NCBI GenBank assembly: GCA_946478635.1
Contig: CAMLCX010000190.1
Location: 1-8,492 of the forward strand
DNA from: an uncultured Pseudomonadota bacterium
GTDB taxonomy: Bacteria; Desulfobacterota_B; Binatia; UBA9968
Direction of reading: 5' to 3'
DNA: 8,492 nucleotides
Made by a program: the position numbers and the translations under genes. Of this stretch, positions 1 to 5,494 are shown piece after piece. Under the pieces are notes generated by a model. That model saw only the letters and a program-made list of their open reading frames with translations. It was not told the DNA's origin and made no database searches. Within the stretch, counting starts at the first letter, position 1, and each line of letters starts with the position of its first letter.

Positions 1-85
1 TAAAAACCGCGGGCGCGCAGCCGCAATGGCTTAAAGGCTATGAAAGCGGAGAGAGTAGGGTTTGTGAACTGAGATCAGACAATAA

Positions 86-126
86 AAAAGCGGCCTGACC
101 GTCTTCGAATCGGCCAGGCCGCTTTT
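86..126 (-). terminator. Rho-independent terminator of the leftward secreted coiled-coil gene
   Basis: The arms at 86-101 and 111-126 pair over 16 positions around a 9-base loop (102-110). Read on the minus strand the one imperfect position is a G:U wobble, so the stem is unbroken, and it is followed by a run of T (complement of the A run at 84-89). Read on the plus strand the same position is an A:C mismatch. It lies 17 bases past the stop codon at 144-146, so it most likely ends that transcript. Confidence 0.9.
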
Positions 127-143
127 CATTAAAAAACTACTGT

Positions 144-764
144 TTAGCGCCGATAGAGATCTCGTCGCTCGGCATCAAGTCTGTTCTCGCTTCGCTGCAG
201 TTCCTTTTTGCTGTCGGCGATCTTCTGCCGGTCGTCACGGATCTCGCGGCGGTCCTGAGTAATCTCTTTTCGACCAGCGCTGCTTTGAATATCCCGCTTG
301 AGCTCAGCGCGGTCTTTTTTCAGCTCATCGGCATTTTTTTGCAGCTGCTGCCGATCTTCCGCGACATCTCTGCGGGCTTCGCGCACATCGCGAATATCCT
401 GGTGTATCTGGCCTCGCCGAATATCCTCGCGAACATAACTTCGGCTCGAATAGCGCGGGCCGTCAAAAACTTCGTATCGAAAGCGCCGATCGTTAAGCTC
501 GCCGTAGGTCCACCGGCGATCGTTGGCAATCAGATAGGCGCCGCGCGGCACTTGACGGCTGAGCACACGACAGCTGCCGGGCGCCGGCTGATGTCCCGGG
601 GGTCGGCCCGGAAACCAGATTCGACACATACCTGGAGGTGGCACGTGACCCGGCGGAACGCGAAATTCCCCGTAATCTTTATCTTTGGCCATGGCGGGAA
701 GCGTTGGCGCTAACAGAGCTCCCGCAATAAGTCCAACTAACAGAGAGGTTTTGACGGTCTTCAT
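144..764 (-). CDS. Secreted protein with Pro/Gly/Cys module and C-terminal charged coiled coil, function unknown
   Basis: This is a 206-residue exported protein. Residues 1-26 form a Sec signal peptide: basic MKTVK start, hydrophobic core at about 7-20, and AMA before the likely cleavage site. Residues 35-65 form a proline/glycine-rich module with two cysteines (C47, C65), containing RVPPGHVPPPG and then a second PPGH repeat; the cysteines could form a disulphide in the periplasm. Residues about 80-105 are aromatic and arginine-rich. From about 111 to the end the chain is highly charged, with recurring D-R-x-E-L / D-I-R-x-x-R patterns expected of a long helical coiled coil. The frame extends 20 codons upstream, but start 764 is chosen because a strong AAGGAG site lies six bases before it and a signal peptide begins there. 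It is a single-gene unit with its own terminator. I recognise the Pro/Gly/Cys module as a recurrent feature of uncharacterised exported proteobacterial proteins but know no assigned function. An envelope or stress-related structural role is only a guess. Confidence 0.85.
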   Translation of the reverse strand: MKTVKTSLLVGLIAGALLAPTLPAMAKDKDYGEFRVPPGHVPPPGMCRIWFPGRPPGHQPAPGSCRVLSRQVPRGAYLIANDRRWTYGELNDRRFRYEVFDGPRYSSRSYVREDIRRGQIHQDIRDVREARRDVAEDRQQLQKNADELKKDRAELKRDIQSSAGRKEITQDRREIRDDRQKIADSKKELQRSENRLDAERRDLYRR

Positions 765-770
765 CTTATG

Positions 771-776
771 CTCCTT
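771..776 (-). promoter_or_regulatory. Shine-Dalgarno site deciding the start of the secreted coiled-coil gene
   Basis: The minus strand reads AAGGAG six bases upstream of the ATG at 764. It selects this start over the longer in-frame extension to 824, which would bury the signal peptide. Confidence 0.85.
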
Positions 777-826
777 ATTGTTAATCCTTTTTCGCCATAC
801 GGCTAGAAGGAGAGCAACCTGCATGC

Positions 827-845
827 CACCGGAGGCCGACCGGTG
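827..845. repeat. 6-bp inverted repeat in the probable leader of the secreted coiled-coil gene
   Basis: CACCGG (827-832) and CCGGTG (840-845) are perfect inverted copies around a 7-base spacer. If transcription starts near 850 the element would be in the 5' leader, as a short hairpin or an operator. No protein partner can be named, and an arm this short could arise by chance. Confidence 0.35.
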
Positions 846-854
846 AATTCGGCG

Positions 855-884
855 ATTTTACTAAATTTTCCCTACCTGGCTGAA
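855..884 (-). promoter_or_regulatory. Candidate promoter of the secreted coiled-coil gene
   Basis: On the minus strand TAAAAT (855-860) matches the -10 consensus at five of six positions. A poor -35 match, TTCAGC (879-884), lies 18 bases upstream. It would give a leader of about 85 bases before the ATG at 764. The -10 is reasonable and the -35 weak. Confidence 0.3.
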
Positions 885-1055
885 CGGATTTGGAGGGAAA
901 AATTACCGGCAAACATCGAAATTGTTCAGCGTCCGCTAAAGCCCGGCGCATCCGACAGGCCATTAGAGTGCGAAGTCTTGGTAAGTCTACGCGGATGCAC
1001 GGAGCAGCAGGGCGCCTGAACGGCAAATCAAGGCGATGGAGCGATTCACATGACG

Positions 1056-1095
1056 TTGACACTAATTGACAACCCCATTAGTCCTGAACTAGTTT
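1056..1095 (+). promoter_or_regulatory. Candidate promoter/operator of the cupin gene with tandem TTGACA boxes
   Basis: Two exact -35 consensus hexamers, TTGACA at 1056-1061 and at 1066-1071, lie ten bases apart. The second is followed after 18 bases by TAGTTT (1090-1095), a poor -10. The same stretch holds the inverted pair ACTAAT (1061-1066) / ATTAGT (1077-1082) and the 8-base palindrome AACTAGTT (1087-1094), either of which could bind a regulator. The cupin ATG follows at 1129. Confidence 0.35.
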
Positions 1096-1115
1096 GCAGG
1101 AACAAACGATACCGT

Positions 1116-1121
1116 GGGGAG
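1116..1121 (+). promoter_or_regulatory. Shine-Dalgarno site deciding the cupin start
   Basis: GGGGAG lies seven bases before the ATG at 1129. It overlaps the alternative GTG codon at 1114-1116, which therefore has no site of its own and is unlikely to be the start. Confidence 0.7.
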
Positions 1122-1128
1122 ATCTAGA

Positions 1129-1488
1129 ATGGACTTTGTCAGCTTGGACCAGAAGATCGACGAAGCAGGGAGAGACAAGCTCCGAAACGTGCAACTTTTC
1201 GGCACCGATAATTTTCGCTCATGGATGCTCTACTTCGAGCCCGGCGATGGCACTCCGATGCACTATCACCAATCGCCGGAGACCTTTCTCGTGATCGACG
1301 GCAAATGTTCTGTCAAAGGCATCGGGGGCGATGAAAGAGTCATGGAGAAAAACGATATCGTGTTTCTTCCCGCCAAGGAGTATTACCAGCTCACCAACAT
1401 CGGTCCCGGCACATTGGTGCTCTTCGGCAATCGCTCCGAACCTTTCGGCGTCCGGCCGGTGCGGGCGGACTCGGAAAGTTCCAAATAA
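1129..1488 (+). CDS. Single-domain cupin protein
   Basis: This is a 119-residue cytoplasmic protein that is essentially one cupin_2 beta-barrel. Cupin motif 1, G(X)5HXH(X)3E(X)6G, is complete: G39, H45, H47, E51 and G58. Motif 2, usually G(X)5PXG(X)2H(X)3N, is only partly kept: N75 replaces the Gly, P81 is present, K83 replaces the second Gly, Y86 stands where the metal-binding His is expected, and N90 is kept. Three of the four usual metal ligands are therefore present and the fourth is Tyr. Small cupins of this type include sugar or organic-acid isomerases, dioxygenases and sensors, and the sequence does not decide among them. The ATG at 1129 is preferred to the in-frame GTG at 1114 because a GGGGAG site lies seven bases upstream of it. 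The gene converges on the cyclase/transporter cluster, 19 bases away, so it is not in that operon; a related role is only suggested by proximity. Confidence 0.88.
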   Translation: MDFVSLDQKIDEAGRDKLRNVQLFGTDNFRSWMLYFEPGDGTPMHYHQSPETFLVIDGKCSVKGIGGDERVMEKNDIVFLPAKEYYQLTNIGPGTLVLFGNRSEPFGVRPVRADSESSK

Positions 1489-1507
1489 CAGCGGCGGCCG
1501 CGCGAGA

Positions 1508-2338
1508 CTACTCCTCGACCGCTATAAAGCGGCAGGGCGAAGCGCCGCCCTTCTTGATCAAAAGCGGCAAGACAATCATCTTCACACGATTTTTCTTAAT
1601 CTGGTCGCAATCGACCAAACACTTGCAACCCGCCATCGCTTTTTTGATGAGCGCGCCATAGCTGCTTGGGTGCGGACTGCCATGCCGATGCGCGCCCAAA
1701 TCCATCACTCTTTCCCGGGCTTCAGCCGATGGCCACGGTTTTGGGTGCGGCACCAACGGCGTCTCGCCGCGAAACCAGTTATTGCCCTGCACTCTGGGCG
1801 GATTGACGAGACCGCAATCAGTCATGAACAGCCCGCTGTCCATCTCGTCCATTTTCTTCGCCAACAGCACGGCCGCATCGAAGTGAATGCTCGGCGTTCT
1901 CTTAAAGTAGTCGATACCCAGCTCGTAGGCGCGCTCGCGCGTGCCCCAACCCGTCCGGAGCAGCACCTCGTCGCCGCTCCGGAAATCGGCGCATTTGATG
2001 GCCGCTTCCATCTCGTCGGGCTGAATCTCGTGCGCTTCCGGCACCCGAATATCCAGAATCACCGTTTCTCTGAGAATAAGCTTTTCAAGCGGTATTTCAT
2101 CGAGCAACCATGAGAACTTCGGATCGGGTTGCAGTGGCGTCGGATCGAAAGGGTTGCGCTGATGCGGAACCATGAACGGACTGCCCGTTTCTCCGTCGAG
2201 CTTCATTCGGGTCATGCGCAGGCCGTGTTTGTCGTAATACATATACTCGTGCAGCCGCACCGGAGAATTCGTAAAAGGCAAAATTTCGCCGTATCCCGCG
2301 CCTTCCCATATCGGCATCGTCAAATCGATGAGTCGCAT
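1508..2338 (-). CDS. Cyclase-family (PF04199, kynurenine formamidase-like fold) protein, non-canonical metal site
   Basis: This is a 276-residue protein of the Cyclase family, which includes kynurenine formamidases, isatin hydrolases and polyketide cyclase-like proteins, mostly metal-dependent hydrolases. Family landmarks are the N-terminal RLIDLTMPI, LLDEIPLEKLILR (78-90), LLRTGWG (126-132), SGLFMTDCGLV (168-178) and a C-terminal GGASPCRFIAVEE. The metal motif HxGTHxDxPxH is almost erased: aligned on Pro58 it reads E50-T-G-S-P-F-M-V-P-H-Q60, so none of the four His/Asp ligand positions is kept. The late Glu of the motif near LVDC appears to be Lys239. It has an extra segment (about 185-225) rich in His and Pro compared with its neighbour. 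It starts one base after the stop of the upstream cyclase gene, with a GGAGGA site inside that gene's end, so the two are probably translationally coupled. Either the subfamily uses another active site or it is a non-catalytic binder. Confidence 0.85.
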   Translation of the reverse strand: MRLIDLTMPIWEGAGYGEILPFTNSPVRLHEYMYYDKHGLRMTRMKLDGETGSPFMVPHQRNPFDPTPLQPDPKFSWLLDEIPLEKLILRETVILDIRVPEAHEIQPDEMEAAIKCADFRSGDEVLLRTGWGTRERAYELGIDYFKRTPSIHFDAAVLLAKKMDEMDSGLFMTDCGLVNPPRVQGNNWFRGETPLVPHPKPWPSAEARERVMDLGAHRHGSPHPSSYGALIKKAMAGCKCLVDCDQIKKNRVKMIVLPLLIKKGGASPCRFIAVEE

Positions 2339-2339
2339 G

Positions 2340-3095
2340 TCAGTCCTCCAAAGCTACGACCCGGCACGTTGAAGCCACACCGCGCACAACCTTCAACGGC
2401 GACACGATGATTTTGATCTTGTCTTTCGTGATCTGCCCGCAGCGAACCAACTTCCGCACCGTCATGATGCCCGTCCGGGCAAGTTCCAATTCCGCGGCAA
2501 AATCCTTTTTCGTTTTCTCGCCGTCGTAGAGGTGCAAGTACATACGCGCCTCGGCGGACTCGGCTGCCGGTGCCGGCAACATGGAACACCACTCGGGAAT
2601 CAGATGTTTGCCCGGCCAACCAATGAGCGCCGTATCGATCAACAGCAAATCGCTTTGGTTCTCACTCATGCTTTTAGCCAAATACTGTGCGGCTTCCAAA
2701 GATAAGTGCGGGCTGCCGCGGAGATAAGATTCTCCGAAAGGCTTGTCGCCCCAGCCGGTGGCGATCAGAATTGCGTCTCCCTTCGCCGGCCGAGCGGCAT
2801 CGAACGCCTTTTGAACTTCCGCCTTGCTTATTTCCTCGCCCTCGTCTTTAAGGATGCCGATCACCGCGGTGGAACGCAAAATCAGTTTATCGACCGGCAC
2901 TTCATCGAGCCGCGCAGTCTTACGAAACGCTTCGAACATCGACGGCAAGGTCAAACAGGTGCCTGAATCGCTGCCAACCACCATTCCCTTTTCTGGATGG
3001 TTCTTCGGTCCAAGAAAAAATTTTACGGAGGTCGGCAAGACCTCATCCGGCATCCATTGGTGATTTAGCGGCATCGTCAGTTCAATTAACTTCAT
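2340..3095 (-). CDS. Cyclase-family (PF04199) protein, paralogue of the next gene, non-canonical metal site
   Basis: This is a 251-residue cytoplasmic protein of the Cyclase family with no signal peptide. Landmarks are KLIELTMPL (2-10), LDEVPVDKLILRSTAVIGI (63-81), AILIATGWGD (108-117), SPHLSLEAAQYLA (128-140), DLLLIDTALIGWPGKH (149-164) and a C-terminal VASTCRVVALED. The family metal motif HxGTHxDxPxH reads D43-S-G-T-C-L-T-L-P-S-M53: Gly-Thr and Pro survive but the His, His, Asp and His positions are Asp, Cys, Thr and Met. The later His...Glu pair is replaced by what align as E202 and R214. Cys47 sits at a ligand position and could be a nucleophile or ligand, which is speculation. It shares the family core and the C-terminal S-x-CR-x-x-A-x-E signature with its neighbour but is 25 residues shorter. 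An AGGGGA site lies five bases before the ATG. It follows the ATPase gene after 78 bases, which may hold its own promoter. Confidence 0.87.
   Translation of the reverse strand: MKLIELTMPLNHQWMPDEVLPTSVKFFLGPKNHPEKGMVVGSDSGTCLTLPSMFEAFRKTARLDEVPVDKLILRSTAVIGILKDEGEEISKAEVQKAFDAARPAKGDAILIATGWGDKPFGESYLRGSPHLSLEAAQYLAKSMSENQSDLLLIDTALIGWPGKHLIPEWCSMLPAPAAESAEARMYLHLYDGEKTKKDFAAELELARTGIMTVRKLVRCGQITKDKIKIIVSPLKVVRGVASTCRVVALED
2344..2349 (-). promoter_or_regulatory. Shine-Dalgarno site of the second cyclase gene, inside the first
   Basis: The minus strand reads GGAGGA within the last codons of the upstream cyclase gene, five bases before the ATG at 2338. The stop codon (2340-2342) lies between site and start, a typical arrangement for coupled translation of two gene products. 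Confidence 0.75.
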
Positions 3096-3107
3096 GATGC
3101 TCCCCTA

Positions 3108-3117
3108 CTAGCGCTAG
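3108..3117. repeat. 10-bp perfect palindrome upstream of the cyclase pair
   Basis: CTAGCGCTAG is a perfect palindrome just before the ribosome-binding site of the first cyclase gene, in the 78-base gap after the ATPase gene. It could be an operator half-site or a short hairpin in the leader. It is not followed by a T run, so it is not an intrinsic terminator. Confidence 0.35.
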
Positions 3118-3173
3118 AGATTTTCGCTCTTTGCTTAAATGATTTTTGTTATTCCTCTACATGACGCAAATGG

Positions 3174-4271
3174 TTACACGGCTAAAACCCGCATCCGATC
3201 AGCGGGCAGTTCCACCCAGACATGCTGCCCCTTTTTTAGTTCCGCCACGTACGGGCTTGTTTCCGCGCGGATGTGAAATTCTCCGCTATCGATTTCGTAC
3301 CCTACTCGGTTTCCCGTAAAGACCGCGCTCCTTACCGTACCGGGGACGAGATTGTCGCGCGCCTCGCCCTGTTCGGTATGAACCATGACGGCTTCGGGCC
3401 GAAACATCACAGAGACCGGCTGGCCCGCTTTTATACTCGGCGGCAGCGGGCAGCGAAGCGGCCCGAGGGAAGTCTCTACACGGCCGGGATCATTTGCCTC
3501 CTTCGACAGCGCGCGCCCTTGAATTACATTGGTCGTACCGACAAATCCCGCGACAAATAAACTCGCCGGCTCTTTGTAGATCTCCATCGGCGCGCCCAAT
3601 TGGACAATCTGCCCGCCATGCATTACCGCGATGCGGTGCGATAGGACGAGCGCCTCTTCCTGGTCATGGGTGACGTAGAGGGCTGTCAGCTTCAATCTCT
3701 CGAAGAGATCGCGCAACTCATGGCGCATCTCCACCCGGAGCTTGGCATCCAGGTTGCTCAGAGGTTCATCGAAAAGCAGCAGCTCCGGCCGCGCCACCAA
3801 AGCTCGCGCCACAGCCACGCGCTGCTGCTGCCCGCCGCTCAGCAGAGAGGCAGGACGTTTTCCTAGATCGCCCAGCTGAACGAGCTGCAAGACTTCTTTT
3901 ACCCGTTCGGCGGTTTCACTTTTTGACAGCCGATGCCGCCCATGGGTCAGGGGATAACCAACATTCTGCGCAACGCTCATATGCGGCCACACGGCATAGG
4001 ATTGAAACACCATGCCGATTTCTCTTTCGTGAACCGGAACGAGCAAACCTTTCTCGCTCGAGAAAACCGGCTTATCGTTGATCCAAATCTCTCCGGAGTC
4101 GGGAATCTCCAAGCCCGCAATACATCGAAGCGTGGTTGTCTTGCCACAGCCCGAAGATCCTAACAGCGCAAAAAACTCGCCCGTTTTCACCTCAAACGAG
4201 ACGTCGCGAACCGCGTCAACCTTACCCTCTCCCGTAACGAAAGCTTTATTGAGTCCCTCTACGCGCAACAT
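3174..4271 (-). CDS. ABC transporter ATP-binding protein, FbpC/PotA type
   Basis: This is a 365-residue cytoplasmic ATPase that powers import through the fused permease. All nucleotide-binding motifs are intact: Walker A GSSGCGKT (38-45), Q-loop Gln90, signature LSGGQQQR (144-151), Walker B LLLFDEP (164-170) with catalytic Glu169, D-loop SNLD (172-175) and H-loop His202. Residues from about 240 to the end form a C-terminal TOBE-type domain (FVGTTNVIQGRA, then VMFRPEAV), as in transporters for ferric iron, polyamines, sugars and phosphonates; here it could bind a regulatory ligand. Length is usual for the class. It lies 64 bases downstream of the second binding-protein gene on the same strand. 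A GAAGGG site about ten bases before the ATG is weak and distant. General annotation is certain; the substrate is not shown by the sequence. Confidence 0.95.
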   Translation of the reverse strand: MLRVEGLNKAFVTGEGKVDAVRDVSFEVKTGEFFALLGSSGCGKTTTLRCIAGLEIPDSGEIWINDKPVFSSEKGLLVPVHEREIGMVFQSYAVWPHMSVAQNVGYPLTHGRHRLSKSETAERVKEVLQLVQLGDLGKRPASLLSGGQQQRVAVARALVARPELLLFDEPLSNLDAKLRVEMRHELRDLFERLKLTALYVTHDQEEALVLSHRIAVMHGGQIVQLGAPMEIYKEPASLFVAGFVGTTNVIQGRALSKEANDPGRVETSLGPLRCPLPPSIKAGQPVSVMFRPEAVMVHTEQGEARDNLVPGTVRSAVFTGNRVGYEIDSGEFHIRAETSPYVAELKKGQHVWVELPADRMRVLAV

Positions 4272-4335
4272 TGAATTAAAACCCTTCCAGCGTCGTTGGG
4301 AAAATGCATCGCACGCTTTTTCCAGTTACTCGCTC

Positions 4336-5451
4336 CTAGGGCATGAGAACCTGGAGAGCCTTTCTGACCTTGTCGCGCTGCCCTGCGACGATCTCCTCCG
4401 GAGTCCACTCCAATATTTTCGCCTTCGGCATGGCCTTGAGCGCTTTCGCAAGCTGGGAGCGGGGATCAACAAAAGTGCCCTCGCCGTTGATCCGCTCGAC
4501 CAGCGGCAAACCGTCCTCTAGAATAAAGGCGAGATAGAGCAGCGCCAGGTTCGGGCTCTTCGCACCCTTAGGAATCGTGAGACCGATCGAGCCAAGGGTC
4601 ATCACGTCCTCGAATAACTTGGTCTGGATCGGATACCCTTCCTTCCTTAAACCTTCCGTGCCGCCGATGTTACCGGTCGCCGCCGCCACTTCTCCCAGGG
4701 CCACCGCCATGCGCACGTCGCCGCTGCTGCGCTTGATCAACGGCTTGTTAGCGAGAAGCATCTGCAGAACTTTCTTTTGCTTCTCTATATCCCAATACCC
4801 TTGGATCGCCATATCGGCGAGCGGGCTAGCGGGTCCGATCGTATTGATAGCAAAGTTGCCTTTCCATTTTGGGTCGGTAAAGCCCTTACCTTCGGCAAAC
4901 TCCGCATAGGTCCGCGGCAATTGGTCGGCGCTAGTTCTCTTCGTATTGTAGACAATGCCCGACGCCAGCGTTGTCACGTCCACCGAATACGGGCGCTTCC
5001 ACGCCGCGACGTTCTTAAGAATCCCTTCGACCCCTTTAAACTTTGCGCTGAAAATTTTGACCAGCGGAGTATCGATATCTTCGAAAAGCGCGAGCCTCTC
5101 GGGCCGTCCTGCGATGTCGCTCGCGCCAGCATAGAGCAGGTCGGCGTCGACACGCCCCACTTTAACTTCGGTCAGGAACCTAAGAATTGAATCGGGATTG
5201 GTGACGGGTGTCAGATTCACGCGTGGCGCGAAGCCGAAGCGCTTCTTGAAAGCGGCCTCGAACTGCTCTCCCACGCCCCTTTCGCCCGGCACTTCCCACC
5301 ACAGGCGTAACTCCCCTTCTTTCTTGGCCCGGTCCAATACTTCGTCATAGGTTTTGCCGAACACCTGGGCCAAGCCAGGCGTGGCGGAGAACAAGAGAAA
5401 CCCGAAACAAAGTGCCGCTATCAATACATTTCTCCGATCGTCAATCTTCAT
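4336..5451 (-). CDS. Periplasmic substrate-binding protein of an iron/polyamine-type ABC importer
   Basis: This is a 371-residue periplasmic protein. Residues 1-28 form a Sec signal peptide (basic KIDDRR, hydrophobic core, PGLA before the likely cut). The mature chain has the two-lobe pattern of the SBP_bac_6/AfuA-like group: YDEVLDRAKKEGELRLW near the start, ADLLYAGASD (103-112), GIVYNT (165-170), DPKWKGNFAI (193-202) and a C-terminal helical tail. Ferric-binding proteins of this group usually have a Tyr-Tyr pair in the corresponding hinge region, but here only YW (219-220) is visible, so iron is not assured; thiamine, phosphonate, polyamine and small organic acids are other substrates of the fold. 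The ATG at 5451 is preferred to an in-frame GTG at 5457 because the AAGGAG site (5457-5462) overlaps that GTG. The gene is 43 bases downstream of the permease and 64 upstream of the ATPase, so it is the likely dedicated receptor. Confidence 0.92.
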   Translation of the reverse strand: MKIDDRRNVLIAALCFGFLLFSATPGLAQVFGKTYDEVLDRAKKEGELRLWWEVPGERGVGEQFEAAFKKRFGFAPRVNLTPVTNPDSILRFLTEVKVGRVDADLLYAGASDIAGRPERLALFEDIDTPLVKIFSAKFKGVEGILKNVAAWKRPYSVDVTTLASGIVYNTKRTSADQLPRTYAEFAEGKGFTDPKWKGNFAINTIGPASPLADMAIQGYWDIEKQKKVLQMLLANKPLIKRSSGDVRMAVALGEVAAATGNIGGTEGLRKEGYPIQTKLFEDVMTLGSIGLTIPKGAKSPNLALLYLAFILEDGLPLVERINGEGTFVDPRSQLAKALKAMPKAKILEWTPEEIVAGQRDKVRKALQVLMP

Positions 5452-5456
5452 GTTCA

Positions 5457-5462
5457 CTCCTT
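5457..5462 (-). promoter_or_regulatory. Shine-Dalgarno site deciding the start of the second binding protein
   Basis: The minus strand reads AAGGAG five bases before the ATG at 5451. The in-frame GTG two codons upstream overlaps this site and so cannot be served by it. Confidence 0.75.
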
Positions 5463-5494
5463 TGTCGGCTACTGCGTTTTTTTGGTAATTGACT

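Larger units (their letters stand above)
765..1128. other. Divergent intergenic region with no convincing gene
   Basis: These 364 bases separate two divergent genes. A minus-strand frame of 93 codons (781-1062) crosses it, but it overlaps the ribosome-binding region of the neighbour, has an Arg/Pro/Ser-rich random-looking translation and shows no family motif. What can be seen is a small inverted repeat (827-845), a weak leftward promoter-like pair (855-884) and a rightward stretch with tandem TTGACA boxes (1056-1095). Confidence 0.6.

Noticed and set aside
285..713. A 142-codon plus-strand open frame
   Set aside because: It is antisense to the secreted coiled-coil gene, which has a signal peptide, a strong ribosome-binding site and its own terminator; the open frame is a by-product of its repetitive charged codons.
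781..1062. A 93-codon minus-strand frame in the intergenic region
   Set aside because: It has a random-looking Arg/Pro/Ser-rich translation and no family motif, and its end overlaps the leader of the downstream gene.
1494..1501. GCGGCCGC palindrome between the convergent cupin and cyclase genes, considered as a bidirectional terminator
   Set aside because: It is only eight bases with no loop space and no T run on either strand, so it is a chance GC-rich palindrome.
1531..1550. GGGCG...CGCCC hairpin near the end of the cyclase gene
   Set aside because: It is inside the coding frame with no T run; the bases are explained by the codons.
1331..2113. A 260-codon plus-strand open frame
   Set aside because: It runs out of frame through the cupin gene and then antisense to the cyclase gene; both of those have clear family motifs and ribosome-binding sites, while this translation shows none.
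3174..5451. Annotation of the transporter as a ferric iron importer
   Set aside because: Fold and gene order fit, but the receptor lacks the typical paired tyrosines and I see no convincing Fur box, so the substrate is left open.
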